Source: Paenibacillus sp. JCM 10914 (GTDB lineage Bacteria; Bacillota; Bacilli; Paenibacillales; Paenibacillaceae). Taken from it: a stretch of 64,000 nucleotides of DNA. The stretch spans positions 124,001 through 188,000 of the forward strand of contig NZ_BAZR01000004.1 in the NCBI RefSeq assembly GCF_001315105.1. The letters run 5' to 3'. Positions 17,546-26,407 of the stretch are shown here, one piece after another; the first letter of the stretch is position 1, and every line of letters begins with the position of its first letter. Under the pieces are notes generated by a model that was not told the origin of the DNA, did not search any database, and saw only the letters and a list, made by a program, of their open reading frames with translations. A program made the translations under genes and the position numbers.

Positions 17546-18937
17546 CTACATAAATCGCCGGTGCAGCTTCTTACCATCATAAGAGAACAGGATCGGCTTG
17601 CCTTCAATCATGCTGTGCAAATGCACGGGTTTGCCCCATAGTCTGTAGACGTATGGAATCGTACGTTCCATATATTTAAGATCAAGTTCTACCCCTTCAT
17701 ACAGATGTTTGATCATCAATTCACCTGAACGCAGATGGTCACCATCCGTTATTACGAGAAACGGCGAGCCGCCGTTCACACGGGTGAGGACGAGTTGATC
17801 TCTTATGTTCTCCCAGGCCTTATCGGTGATCTTCCACTCCGGTCCCTTCTTCTCAAACACGTATAAGTCCAGGTCCTCCACTAATTCCTTGGTCAAATAA
17901 TTGCGCAGGAAGGAAATATCGGAGTCGTATTCACGCACATCAAACATTCTCTCTCGATCCCAGCGCCGCTCAATATCTTCAAAGATTTTGAGACCGAGGT
18001 AATACGGATTGAGGCTATGCCGTGACGGTTGGACAACCGAGGCATTGAGCTTCGCGAATTCGACTGTTTCCTCGCTCGTCAGGTCCATCTCCCGTAAGAT
18101 GCGTTGATGCCAATACGAAGCCCAGCCCTCGTTCATGATCTTCGTCTCCATCTGCGGCCAGAAGTACAGCATCTCCTCGCGCAGCATGCTCATAATATCC
18201 CGCTGCCAATCCTCCAGTATATCGGAGTGCTCCTGGATGAACCACATGATATCTTTTTCCGGTTCGGGCGGGAATCGCTTAGGAAGTGCTGCAGCTTGGT
18301 CTTCCGATTCGTCTGGCACTTTATCCATATCCCATAAGTCGTCATATCTGCCGACGAACTTCTGCTTCTTCGCTTCCTCCTTACGTTCGAGTACCCGGCG
18401 CGCGTTGTAACGCTGTTTATCGAGTTTATCCGGTCTGACGATTTGCGGATCGACGTGCTCTTGAATAGCCAGGACAGCATCAATGAACTGCTCAACGGCT
18501 TCCGTGCCATGCTCGATCTCATAGCGTGATATCCGCTCGGCTGTGGCGGACATGCTCTCGACCATATTCCGGTTGGATACGGAGAACCTGGCGTTATTCT
18601 TGAAGAAATCGCAGTGTGCGAGCACGTGGGCGACGATAAGTTTGTTCTGGATCAAAGAGTTCCCGTCCAGGAGGAAGGCATAACAAGGATTCGAGTTGAT
18701 GACGAGCTCGTATATTTTGCTGAGTCCAAAATCGTATTGCATCTTCATTTTGTTGAAGGTTTTGCCAAAGCTCCAATGACTGAAGCGGGTAGGCATACCG
18801 TAAGCACCGAAGGTGTATATAATATCCGCCGGACAGATTTCATATCGCATCGGGTAAAAATCGAGGCCAAATCCGGTAGCAATCTCAGTAATTTCCGCAA
18901 TGGAACGTTCCAGTTCTGCGATCTCGTCTTGGTGCAC
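17546..18937 (-). CDS. spoVR: SpoVR family protein
   Basis: Sporulation protein of the SpoVR/YcgB family; in Bacillus it is needed for normal spore cortex formation and is expressed in the mother cell. The 463-residue product shows the family hallmark [67 protein letters not shown] and [19 protein letters not shown] 18937 is the likely start: GGAGGG lies at good spacing and the protein then begins like B. subtilis SpoVR; the upstream in-frame ATG would place the ribosome site inside the gene. SpoVR is normally found with PrkA and YhbH, and here it faces prkA across the HemAT-like gene. Confidence 0.94.
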   Translation of the reverse strand: MHQDEIAELERSIAEITEIATGFGLDFYPMRYEICPADIIYTFGAYGMPTRFSHWSFGKTFNKMKMQYDFGLSKIYELVINSNPCYAFLLDGNSLIQNKLIVAHVLAHCDFFKNNARFSVSNRNMVESMSATAERISRYEIEHGTEAVEQFIDAVLAIQEHVDPQIVRPDKLDKQRYNARRVLERKEEAKKQKFVGRYDDLWDMDKVPDESEDQAAALPKRFPPEPEKDIMWFIQEHSDILEDWQRDIMSMLREEMLYFWPQMETKIMNEGWASYWHQRILREMDLTSEETVEFAKLNASVVQPSRHSLNPYYLGLKIFEDIERRWDRERMFDVREYDSDISFLRNYLTKELVEDLDLYVFEKKGPEWKITDKAWENIRDQLVLTRVNGGSPFLVITDGDHLRSGELMIKHLYEGVELDLKYMERTIPYVYRLWGKPVHLHSMIEGKPILFSYDGKKLHRRFM

Positions 18938-19156
18938 GAGGATCCCTCCTTCGTCAAATAGAAAAGAAATGGTTCTTATCATTTATATGGGATATTACTG
19001 CAGATATGCGGGCTTTGGGCAAGGAATGTAACGGGATGAACCGGATGTCATCGGTCCCTGGAAGGAGAATGTAATCCTTCTGTAAAAGGATGCTCTTGGA
19101 GGCATGATCTTTTATAATGGAAAAAGATGATAACACTAGATCTAGGAGGGGAAAAT

Positions 19157-20953
19157 ATGATTGAATTTCCTAAACCCGATGTGGAACGATTCTTTCAAAC
19201 GTACTACATTCGTTCATTTGGGGTAAACGCAGATGAGTCCAGGCTCATCTTCAGCAGCACCATGAACGGAAAATTCAACTTGTGGGCGATGGAGTTGGAA
19301 GGAGAAACGTCTTATCCTTATCCGCTTACATATAATGATCAATTCGGCAGCTTCGTCAAAATGGATCCGGAAGGGCGCCACATCCTAACCGCATTTGATC
19401 GTGATGGCAACGAGAACTATCAGTTGCATGCACTGCCATGGCATGGCGGTGATCCATTACCGCTATTCGAAGGGTCGGATCCGGAGGATAAGCACTATTT
19501 CGTCCATTTGTCCGAGGATGGTCAGCGTCTGTATTATGTGACATCCAAGGATAACCCGTCTTTCCAGAATTCCAGGGTTTACAATCTGGAGACGCAGGAA
19601 GACAAACTGCTTCTTGAAGGTACGGTTACCTCGACCCAGATGGGGGCCGTCAGTCCGGATGAGCAGACCATTGCCTTCACCAAGATGTACGCGAATACGT
19701 ACTATGTCAGCTACGTCATGCGTATCGGCGAAGAGCCGATTTGTTTGACTCCAGCGCCAGAGAAGGTCCATGTCTCTGATGAAGTGGTGTTCGTGGACAA
19801 CGACCGTGTTCTGTTTGCAACCGATTATGAATCCGATTATACGTATGTGGCCAGCTATGATATCCCCACGCGCAAGTTTGAGCCGTTATGTCAAATCGAG
19901 GGGGAGAGTGTGCAATATCTCCGATATCATAAGGACTCGCGGACGCTCTATATCGTCACGGAAAAAGGCGTAGAAGAACAGCTGTATGCTTATTCACTGG
20001 ATCGTGGCGAGTTAGTGCGCATTCCCTTGCCGACCGATGTTGTCGAGCAGATTCATGTGACGAAGTCCGGTAATATCTATCTGCTAGGGCGCGGGGCCGT
20101 CAAACCACTCAACATTTATCGATATGCGAGTGGAACGTGGAACGCGCTGACCAAGAATGTGTTGACCGGCCTGAGCGAAGAGGATCTGGTATATCCTGAA
20201 ACCATTACTTATACCTCCTTTGATGGGATGGAGATCGAATCGCTGTTATATCGAGCGAAGGAGGATGTTGCCAACGGATATACTATATTCTGGCCGCATG
20301 GCGGTCCCCAAGCTGCTGAACGCAAGCAGTTCCGCTCGATGTTCCAGTACGCTCTATCCAAGGGATATCATATCTTCTGTCCGAATTTCCGCGGCAGCGC
20401 GGGGTATGGAAGCGCGTTCTTGAAAATGGTGGAGCAGGATTGGGGCGAGGGTCCGCGCAAGGATTGTCTTGCAGGCATGGACTGGTTGTTCGAACAAGGT
20501 CTATCGAGTCCGAAGAAGCTCTTTGTCATGGGAGGCAGTTATGGCGGTTATATGACACTCCTGCTGGCAGGTCGCAACCCGGAATATTTCAAGGCCGCAA
20601 TTGATATTGTCGGGGTCAGCAATCTCTTCACGTTCTATCATTCTGTGCCAGATCACTGGAAGCCGATCATGGAGCGTTGGCTTGGTGATCCTGAGCGGGA
20701 TAAGGAGAGATTCATCAAGGATTCACCGATTACGTATCTGGATCACATGGTCAATCCGATGCTCATCATTCAAGGGGCTAACGATCCACGTGTCGTAAAG
20801 GAGGAGTCGGATCAGATCGTCGAGGCATTGCGAGAGCGGGGGCGCGACGTGGAATACTTGGTGTTCGATGATGAAGGACATGGCATTACGAAGAAGGCCA
20901 ATGAAAAAATCGCCTATGCCCACATGATTCAATTCCTTGAGCGCAATCATTAA
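19157..20953 (+). CDS. S9 family serine peptidase (acylaminoacyl/oligopeptidase type)
   Basis: Cytoplasmic peptidase of 598 residues with no signal peptide. The N-terminal 350 residues form the WD40-like beta-propeller that gates access (repeated SPDEQTIAFTK-like strands); the C-terminal alpha/beta-hydrolase carries Ser461 in GGSYGGYM, Asp543 in GANDPRV and His575 in EGHGITKK. Such enzymes trim short peptides or acylated N-termini. ATG 19157 follows TAGGAGGGG by ideal spacing. It is a single-gene unit ended by a bidirectional terminator. Confidence 0.93.
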   Translation: MIEFPKPDVERFFQTYYIRSFGVNADESRLIFSSTMNGKFNLWAMELEGETSYPYPLTYNDQFGSFVKMDPEGRHILTAFDRDGNENYQLHALPWHGGDPLPLFEGSDPEDKHYFVHLSEDGQRLYYVTSKDNPSFQNSRVYNLETQEDKLLLEGTVTSTQMGAVSPDEQTIAFTKMYANTYYVSYVMRIGEEPICLTPAPEKVHVSDEVVFVDNDRVLFATDYESDYTYVASYDIPTRKFEPLCQIEGESVQYLRYHKDSRTLYIVTEKGVEEQLYAYSLDRGELVRIPLPTDVVEQIHVTKSGNIYLLGRGAVKPLNIYRYASGTWNALTKNVLTGLSEEDLVYPETITYTSFDGMEIESLLYRAKEDVANGYTIFWPHGGPQAAERKQFRSMFQYALSKGYHIFCPNFRGSAGYGSAFLKMVEQDWGEGPRKDCLAGMDWLFEQGLSSPKKLFVMGGSYGGYMTLLLAGRNPEYFKAAIDIVGVSNLFTFYHSVPDHWKPIMERWLGDPERDKERFIKDSPITYLDHMVNPMLIIQGANDPRVVKEESDQIVEALRERGRDVEYLVFDDEGHGITKKANEKIAYAHMIQFLERNH

Positions 20954-20966
20954 TGTATATATCTAA

Positions 20967-21008
20967 AGAGGCAGCCGATCGGGTCGTTTACCCGGGGCTG
21001 CCTCTTCC
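20967..21008. terminator. Bidirectional terminator
   Basis: AGAGGCAGCC (20967-20976) pairs with GGCTGCCTCT (20996-21005), with an additional GGG/CCC inner stem, between the S9 peptidase and the convergent CDF transporter gene. Confidence 0.85.
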
Positions 21009-21010
21009 GT

Positions 21011-21985
21011 TTATTTCATCAATTCTTCCGTTGGCTTCCAGATCTTCACGCCGTCATCTTCCAGAATGCCCAAGGTAACATCGGAAATGTTCGGATCGTT
21101 AAGCAGCAGCGTATTGATCCGCAGTTTGGTGCTGCCGGCATCGGCCAGGGACATTCCTTTCTTGAGCTCGATGTATGCTTCTACATGATAGTTGCGACCT
21201 TCCTGTAGTATTCGAAGGCGATTGATATCACGTACGTCCGGATCACGAAGGATCATCTCGGAAATCTTGTCCTCGACATCCTTCGGTGCAGCGACCCCAA
21301 TCAAACCAACCATGTTGTCATAGCCAACTTTGAAGGCTACGAATACCATCAGACATCCGATCAGGATCGTGGCGATTCCATCGAGCACCAGGAAGCCGAA
21401 GAAGTTGGCCACAATAATCGCGATCAGAGCGAAAAGGGCGCCGAGCGTAGCCACGATGTCCTCATAGAATACAAGGCGAGTAGGAGGTGCTGCCCGTCCT
21501 GCATTCTTGAATGCTGCAGGAAAGAGCCCCAGCCCTTTGGCTGTCGATTGCGTCTCTTTCATAATCTCTTTCATCGCTTTGATGAGAATAGACCCATCAA
21601 TGATGACCGCAATCATGAGAACGATAAAATTAAGCCAGAAATTGGTGGATTCTTCCGGATGCTTCAGCAGCTTGAATCCTTTGAGTATCGTTTCGTATGC
21701 CATGATGGTGACAACGATAACGGCAACCATACAGACCAGATTGATGACCCTGCCGAAGCCGGTCGGGAATTTCCTGGTCGGCTTTCGTTCGGCAAGCACG
21801 CTGCCGATAAAGACAAAACCTTGGTTTACAGCATCAGCCACGGAATGCATGGCGGAGGCAAACATGGTGCCGCTGCCGCTGATGGACGCTGCGAACGCCT
21901 TAATGATTGCTAAACCGGTATTCCCCAGCGCCGCTATGGCGGATGAGGTGTTGCCTTTTTTGATAAGCTGCCATGTGTTCTTCAA
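21011..21985 (-). CDS. Cation diffusion facilitator (CDF) family transporter
   Basis: Inner-membrane divalent-cation/proton antiporter of about 324 residues with five or six hydrophobic segments. Helix 2 has SAMHSVADAVNQG, matching the HxxxD metal site of CDF proteins, and helix 5 has FYEDIVATLGAL with a second acidic site. The C-terminal domain (KISEMILRDPDVRDINRLRIL...YIELKKGMSLADA) is the usual cytoplasmic metal-sensing fold. It resembles the YdfM/SLC30A9-like branch. TTG 21985 is preferred because GGAGGG lies 6 bp upstream; upstream ATGs put that site inside the gene. Metal specificity (Zn, Mn or Fe) is not determined. Confidence 0.87.
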   Translation of the reverse strand: MKNTWQLIKKGNTSSAIAALGNTGLAIIKAFAASISGSGTMFASAMHSVADAVNQGFVFIGSVLAERKPTRKFPTGFGRVINLVCMVAVIVVTIMAYETILKGFKLLKHPEESTNFWLNFIVLMIAVIIDGSILIKAMKEIMKETQSTAKGLGLFPAAFKNAGRAAPPTRLVFYEDIVATLGALFALIAIIVANFFGFLVLDGIATILIGCLMVFVAFKVGYDNMVGLIGVAAPKDVEDKISEMILRDPDVRDINRLRILQEGRNYHVEAYIELKKGMSLADAGSTKLRINTLLLNDPNISDVTLGILEDDGVKIWKPTEELMK

Positions 21986-22259
21986 TCCGAACCCTCCGTC
22001 TACTCGTCTCATATTCATTAAAATTGAACTATATATTAACATATCATGCCAAATTCTCGGAGAATTATTGTATGTTTTTTACATGGAAGGAATGAAACTT
22101 ATCATTTGCATGACAATCGCAGGAATGACTCATAACTTGATTACGTGCCCATACATTAGAAGTATAGCGGCAAAACAAAAGAACATGATGAAGCTACCCA
22201 TTGGAGCCATTGCGCACTCTGCCTTGTAGCACATGAAATGAGCAGAAGGAGGAAGTGTT

Positions 22260-22442
22260 ATGAAAGCGTTAACAAGTCCAGAGGCGGGAAAGCATGCAGC
22301 AAGTCAGGAAATGGGGCTCATTATATGCTCCGAATGTGAACACATCGTGGATACGATTCCGACGAACGGTGTGAAAATTATTCACGGTTATTGCGGTAAC
22401 GGTAAATGCGAGCAAACGCAGTCTCAAGAAATGCAGATATAG
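22260..22442 (+). CDS. SR1P-like small protein (GapA-binding peptide family)
   Basis: A 60-residue protein whose residues 18-51 (MGLIICSECEHIVDTI, then HGYCGNGKCE) follow the pattern of SR1P, the peptide encoded by the B. subtilis dual-function RNA SR1, which binds GapA and stimulates RNase J1. Four cysteines in CxxC and C-x4-C arrangement suggest metal binding. AGGAGGAAG lies at ideal spacing from ATG 22260, so a 17-residue N-terminal extension relative to the Bacillus peptide is real unless translation starts internally. In Bacillus sr1 is repressed by CcpN; a ccpN homologue lies 0.7 kb downstream here. Family assignment is by eye. Confidence 0.7.
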   Translation: MKALTSPEAGKHAASQEMGLIICSECEHIVDTIPTNGVKIIHGYCGNGKCEQTQSQEMQI

Positions 22443-22644
22443 CTCAAGGTATGTTCGCGATGATTATATTTGTAAATACAAAGAGACTGCTTTTCAAGTG
22501 TGAGTAGGTATGGACAATGGCTTTGGTGAGAGCGTGAGCGACTCGGCTATCCTTTTTCAAGGGAAAGCTCGCTCCGAAAGTGTTGCTGTGCCCCCACATG
22601 TAGTCCGATATCAACGCTGCATCGGTCCGTGTTACGTAAAAAGA

Positions 22645-22821
22645 TGCAATTGTGCAGGTATTTTCGTCGAAATTCCTCTCTTCAATAGAAAAAGATGCAA
22701 ATATGCAGGTTCTCATCACCATTCGTCCGACTAAGCCCTAATTTGAGCTAAAAGCCTGCACATTTGCAGGTTTTTGCTAAATATCGCATCTTAGATCCAC
22801 TAATTCCTGCATATTTGCAGG
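22645..22821. repeat. Four phased TGCA-N4-TGCAGG palindromic repeats
   Basis: Copies: 22645-22658, 22696-22709, 22755-22770 and 22806-22821. The first two are preceded by the same AAAAAGA and read ATGCA-N4-TGCAGGT; the last two are full palindromes CCTGCA-N4-TGCAGG, the fourth extended to ATTCCTGCA/TGCAGGAAT. Start-to-start spacing of the TGCA core is 51, 61 and 51 bp, close to whole helical turns. They could be protein-binding sites, a row of small RNA hairpins or a dispersed Paenibacillus repeat. Confidence 0.8.
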
Positions 22822-22918
22822 AATTTCTTTCGCTGATGATCGACCAGGCAGCCACCACGAACAAAGGAACGATTCATACACGATAGGCGGCCTCTAATAA
22901 TCGCACAAAGCATGAAGC

Positions 22919-22965
22919 AAAGGGCTGTCTTGTAAGATCACAGATCTTGTGGGACGTCCTTTTTT
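22919..22965 (+). terminator. Terminator-like hairpin
   Basis: Stem built on AAGATC/GATCTT (loop ACA) with flanking GTC/GAC and AAGG/CCTT pairs, followed by TTTTTT. It would end any transcript coming from the SR1P-like gene or the repeat region. Confidence 0.7.
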
Positions 22966-23069
22966 GTGTGCTTAGATGTCTGTATAAGTAATCTTAATAG
23001 GTCTTTAAGAAATTATTGATACCTAATTTCATGCTGATTAGGCGATAATATGTTGCATATATATTATAT

Positions 23070-23089
23070 ATGACGTATTATATCGTCAT
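23070..23089. promoter_or_regulatory. Candidate CcpN autoregulatory operator
   Basis: ATGACG-N8-CGTCAT is a perfect inverted repeat just before ccpN. The segment TATGACGTATT (23069-23079) matches 10 of 11 positions of the TRTGHYATAYW motif that I recall for B. subtilis CcpN. AT-rich TATATTATATA upstream could hold the -10 element. Confidence 0.45.
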
Positions 23090-23098
23090 GAAGAGTAA

Positions 23099-23761
23099 TT
23101 GGTTGCAGGAGGGATCATTATCGAACTGACGACAAGGCAACAGGAGATCGTCGATATCGTGAAGAAGCACGCCCCGATTACAGGGGATCAGATCGCTGAA
23201 ATGTTGAATGTCAGCAGAGCGACACTCCGCACAGATCTATCCAAGCTGGTCGTGCTTGATTATATTGATGCTAAGCCGAAGGTCGGGTATTTCCTCGGCA
23301 AGCGGGGGACGGCCCATCATGATGAGAAATTTCGCTTACTCAAGATGAAGGTGGGTGACCTGCATGGAGCTCCGGTTATCATCAGAGAAACGACGACGAT
23401 TCAGGAAGCGGTGGTATCCTTGTTCCTGGAGAATGTCGGGAATCTGATCGTGACGGATGCTGACGGACATCTGGCTGGCATTGTATCTCGCAAGGATTTA
23501 TTGAAGGTTACGCTCGGAAATCCTTCGGCTTCTTCGATGCCCGTGAGTCTAATTATGACACGGCGTGCCAATGTGACGATTATACAGCCCGAAGATACGG
23601 TGCTTGAGGCCGCTCGCAAGATTATTACGTATCAAATCGACAGCCTGCCGGTTGTTGTTCCGTCAACCACCGGCACGCCCGGAGAGCACTGGAAAGTGGT
23701 AGGACGTATCACGAAGACAAATATCATCAAAATGCTGCTTGACATGGTAGCCGAGGAATAA
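23099..23761 (+). CDS. ccpN: CcpN transcriptional repressor of gluconeogenesis
   Basis: Cytoplasmic repressor with an N-terminal helix-turn-helix (LTTRQQEIVDIVKKHAPITG, MLNVSRATLRTDLSKL) and two CBS domains (about residues 80-215) that bind adenine nucleotides. In B. subtilis CcpN represses gapB, pckA and sr1 under glycolytic conditions. The next gene is yqfL, as in Bacillus. The start is problematic: the only strong ribosome site, AGGAGGG (23107-23113), lies inside the frame opened by TTG 23099 and points to ATT 23117 or ATC 23120, where the homologous sequence IIELTTRQQ begins. Coordinates use the first canonical codon; the true start is probably 18-21 bp later. Confidence 0.9.
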   Translation: MVAGGIIIELTTRQQEIVDIVKKHAPITGDQIAEMLNVSRATLRTDLSKLVVLDYIDAKPKVGYFLGKRGTAHHDEKFRLLKMKVGDLHGAPVIIRETTTIQEAVVSLFLENVGNLIVTDADGHLAGIVSRKDLLKVTLGNPSASSMPVSLIMTRRANVTIIQPEDTVLEAARKIITYQIDSLPVVVPSTTGTPGEHWKVVGRITKTNIIKMLLDMVAEE

Positions 23762-23774
23762 TGGGAGGAATCGG

Positions 23775-24581
23775 ATGAATCAGGCATCGACTCATTTTAT
23801 AGCGATCTGTTCGGACTCCATAGGGGAAACAGCAGAAGCAGTTGTGCAAGCTACATTACGTCAATTCGATTTACCGAACACGGAGGTTAAACGGTATATG
23901 AATGTACGTGATGAAGACGAATTGACAGAATTGATGGAAGAGGTTGCGGCGCGGGGGGGATTTGTTGCTTATACCCTGGTACAGCCGGAATTGAGAGAGG
24001 TGATGCGGGAAGAAGCGGTTCGCCTCAACATCAGGGCCGTAGATATCATGGGCCCGATGATGCAAGCATTCGCGGATACTTTTAACGACTTCCCCAAACG
24101 GCTGCCCGGCCTGCTGCATCGACTGGATGACAGCTATTTCCGCCGTGTGGAAGCGATGGAATTCGCGGTGCAGTACGATGATGGCAAGGATGTGAGCGCC
24201 ATTATGAAGGCCGATATCATTCTGCTTGGCGTATCCCGAATATCGAAGACACCCCTCTCGATGTTTCTCGCCCATAAAGGTTATAAAACGGTCAATTATC
24301 CGATCGTTCCTGAGCTGTCACCGCCGTCGCAGCTACGGGATGCGAAGAACGGAACCATTATCGGCCTGACGATCGAGCCGGAACATTTACTGAAGATCCG
24401 GAGTGAACGGCTGAAGGTCATGGGACTGCCCAATCAGGTTCAATATGCGGCACTTGAACGAATTCGAGAAGAACTTGACCATGCCATGTCCCTGTATGAA
24501 GAATTGGGCTGTCCGGTCATTGACGTTACGGATAAGGCAATTGAGGAATCCGCTGGATTGATCATGAATTTTCTTAAATAA
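23775..24581 (+). CDS. yqfL: Pyruvate, phosphate dikinase regulatory protein (YqfL/PPSR family)
   Basis: Bifunctional ADP-dependent kinase and Pi-dependent pyrophosphorylase (DUF299) that switches pyruvate phosphate dikinase or PEP synthase off and on by threonine phosphorylation. The 268-residue protein has the N-terminal ICSDSIGETAEAVVQA, the P-loop-like GVSRISKTPLSMFLA and the conserved YPIVPE. It begins 13 bp after ccpN in the same operon, as in B. subtilis where the gene is yqfL. GGGAGGAAT precedes ATG 23775. Together with ccpN and glpX it forms a gluconeogenesis control set. Confidence 0.93.
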   Translation: MNQASTHFIAICSDSIGETAEAVVQATLRQFDLPNTEVKRYMNVRDEDELTELMEEVAARGGFVAYTLVQPELREVMREEAVRLNIRAVDIMGPMMQAFADTFNDFPKRLPGLLHRLDDSYFRRVEAMEFAVQYDDGKDVSAIMKADIILLGVSRISKTPLSMFLAHKGYKTVNYPIVPELSPPSQLRDAKNGTIIGLTIEPEHLLKIRSERLKVMGLPNQVQYAALERIREELDHAMSLYEELGCPVIDVTDKAIEESAGLIMNFLK

Positions 24582-24612
24582 ACACTAGCGCAAGAAGAAG
24601 GAGGTTGTCGTT

Positions 24613-25590
24613 ATGGAGAGCTCATTAGCATTGGAGCTTGTAAGAGTAACAGAGGAAGCGGCATTGCAATCCGCCCGGTGGACAGGAAGAGGAGACAAGA
24701 ACAGTGCTGATGAAGCCGCTACGGTAGCGATGCGCAAAAGTTTTGACTCTGCTGCGATGGACGGGGTCGTTGTCATCGGGGAAGGCGAGATGGACGAAGC
24801 ACCGATGCTCTACATCGGAGAACGTGTAGGAAATCGCCGCGGACCGAAGATGGATGTGGCCGTTGATCCGTTGGAAGGGACGGAGACGGTAGCCAACGGG
24901 CTGAACAACGCATTGTCCGTGATCGCGGCGGCTCCCCATGGAAGCCTTCTGCACGCCCCGGATATTTATATGCATAAGCTTGCGGTTGGACCCGAGCTTG
25001 CCGGGCGTCTGAGTCTGGATGATTCGATCGAAGTCACGCTGGAGAAGGCTTCGATTATACTGGCAAAGCCATTGTCAGATATGACGGTGTCGATTCTGGA
25101 TCGCGAGCGGCACCGCGAGATGATCAGAGCCTTGCGTGACTCCGGCGTGCGAATCAAGCTCTTGAGCCACGGGGATGTCATGGGTGCGATCGAGACCTGC
25201 ACCGATAGCGAAGTGGATTTGTATGTCGGCTCCGGTGGTGCTCCGGAAGGCGTACTGGCTGCAGCGGCGCTGAAATGTCTCGGAGGCGAGATTCAAGGCC
25301 GTCTCATACCCGAGACACCTGAAGACTACACCCGCTGCCAGGGGATGGGACTTCAGCATCCTGAGCAGCTGCTGACTATGGACGATATGGTCGGCCAGGA
25401 AGGCGTATTATTCGTTGCTACCGGTGTCACCGCAGGCGATTTCCTCCGCGGCGTTAAATACATGCCGGGACAGCGAGCGGAGACACACTCGGTCATGATG
25501 TATTCAGGTACTAGGACGGTGCGGTATATTCGCAGCGTTCATCATATCTTAAATAGCAACAATTCATTAGCGGCAGCGGCATCTTCATAA
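24613..25590 (+). CDS. glpX: Class II fructose-1,6-bisphosphatase
   Basis: Hydrolyses fructose 1,6-bisphosphate to fructose 6-phosphate (gluconeogenesis). The 325-residue protein shows the GlpX metal and substrate motifs: WTGRGDKNSADEAAT, VVIGEGEMDEAPMLYIGE, AVDPLEGTE, DRERHREM and GSGGAPEGVLAAAALK. Length matches GlpX. AGAAGGAGG precedes ATG 24613. It follows yqfL by 31 bp and closes the operon ccpN-yqfL-glpX before a strong bidirectional terminator. The linkage of glpX to ccpN fits control of gluconeogenic flux. Confidence 0.95.
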   Translation: MESSLALELVRVTEEAALQSARWTGRGDKNSADEAATVAMRKSFDSAAMDGVVVIGEGEMDEAPMLYIGERVGNRRGPKMDVAVDPLEGTETVANGLNNALSVIAAAPHGSLLHAPDIYMHKLAVGPELAGRLSLDDSIEVTLEKASIILAKPLSDMTVSILDRERHREMIRALRDSGVRIKLLSHGDVMGAIETCTDSEVDLYVGSGGAPEGVLAAAALKCLGGEIQGRLIPETPEDYTRCQGMGLQHPEQLLTMDDMVGQEGVLFVATGVTAGDFLRGVKYMPGQRAETHSVMMYSGTRTVRYIRSVHHILNSNNSLAAAASS

Positions 25591-25610
25591 ATGTTCGTTC
25601 ATCAGACGAT

Positions 25611-25651
25611 AATGGCCCCTACAAGGTTCAACCAACCTTGTAGGGGCCATT
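25611..25651. terminator. Bidirectional terminator after glpX
   Basis: Perfect 18-bp stem: 25611-25628 with 25634-25651 (AATGGCCCCTACAAGGTT and its complement), loop CAACC, between convergent genes. Confidence 0.92.
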
Positions 25652-25669
25652 TGTTGTGAACACGCCGTA

Positions 25670-26173
25670 TTAGGATTGTTTCTTCTGCCCAAGGATCAGC
25701 CATGCCCCTCCGAGGACGAGCAGCACCGCAATCACAGGCTGGACTACGGAAAGATGATTGAGCACAGGACCGATCGAGAAAACAACGAAGAAGAGCAATG
25801 ACAATACCGTAAGAATGTTAATCGGGATGAGCAACCACTTGTTACGTGAACCGAACCAATAGAATTCGAACAATCCTGCAGCAACGGCAAGAATGAAGCC
25901 CGGCCACATTTTATCCCAGGAATCGAATAAGGTTGCGATTTGGCTGACAACACCGGCAACGAAAAGGATGCCGCCCGGAATCAGCAGGCCGATCCCCTTC
26001 CTTCCAACGAGGGAGAAATACATCCAGTGGAAAAATAGCCCTAGAGGGATAACGAACATAGTTGGCCAAAACGTGGCAAAGATAGAGCCTGCTCCGACCG
26101 ATCCTCCCTGATTCAACAAAAGATATACACCGAGTAGTATAAGCAGCGGTGCAAGAATAGCGCGCTTTGTCAT
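25670..26173 (-). CDS. Multi-pass membrane protein of unknown function
   Basis: A 167-residue hydrophobic protein with about five to six predicted membrane segments (APLLILLGVYLLL, FWPTMFVIPLGLFF, IPGGILFVAGVV, MWPGFILAVAAGLFEFYW, LIPINILTVLSLLFFVVF, VIAVLLVLGGAWLIL). The N-terminal helix with GVYLLLNQ and the FWP motif resemble LiaF/DUF5668-type transmembrane modules, but no cytoplasmic domain is present. ATG 26173 follows AGGAAGGAA. It is monocistronic and convergent to glpX. No function can be named. Confidence 0.75.
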   Translation of the reverse strand: MTKRAILAPLLILLGVYLLLNQGGSVGAGSIFATFWPTMFVIPLGLFFHWMYFSLVGRKGIGLLIPGGILFVAGVVSQIATLFDSWDKMWPGFILAVAAGLFEFYWFGSRNKWLLIPINILTVLSLLFFVVFSIGPVLNHLSVVQPVIAVLLVLGGAWLILGQKKQS

Positions 26174-26348
26174 TCGATACTCGTTCCTTCCTATTTTAAA
26201 ATGATTAATCCAAGAATACCATGTACTGGATCAGGATGTCCTCGGTCCGCTGGGGAAGTTGCAACCTGGACTTTAGTCTAGGATGAGTGAGTGACGTGTT
26301 TGAAAGGAGAGAATCCGGTTTAATACTGTCACAACAAGGCCATGACAA

Positions 26349-26393
26349 CAAAAGACAGTCCTGCAGGAAGAACGAATAGCAGAACTGTCTTTT
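26349..26393. terminator. Terminator of degV-like gene
   Basis: AAAAGACAGTC-CTGC pairs with GCAG-AACTGTCTTTT around a 14-nt loop. The arms end in A and T runs, so it can work for the minus-strand DegV gene and in the other direction. Confidence 0.8.
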
Positions 26394-26407
26394 CATTTGC
26401 TGCAGGA

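Larger units (their letters stand above)
22443..23098. other. 656-bp intergenic region with repeats, terminator and operator
   Basis: No convincing gene. Contents: a stretch with no recognised signal (22443-22640), four TGCA-N4-TGCAGG palindromes (22645-22821), a terminator-like hairpin (22919-22965) and the ccpN promoter/operator region (23040-23098). An open frame at 22510-22734 is Cys-rich only because it reads through the repeats, and it lacks a good ribosome site. Confidence 0.6.

Noticed and set aside
22510..22734. 74-codon Cys-containing frame before ccpN
   Set aside because: Its coding potential comes from the TGCA repeats that it crosses; start context is poor and composition is not protein-like.
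22645..22821. CRISPR array
   Set aside because: The repeats are only about 14-16 bp, diverge between copies, and there are no cas genes.
23088..23129. 13-codon leader peptide overlapping the ccpN start (ATG 23088 to TGA)
   Set aside because: No good ribosome site and no regulatory codon run; overlaps the candidate operator. Kept only as a possibility.
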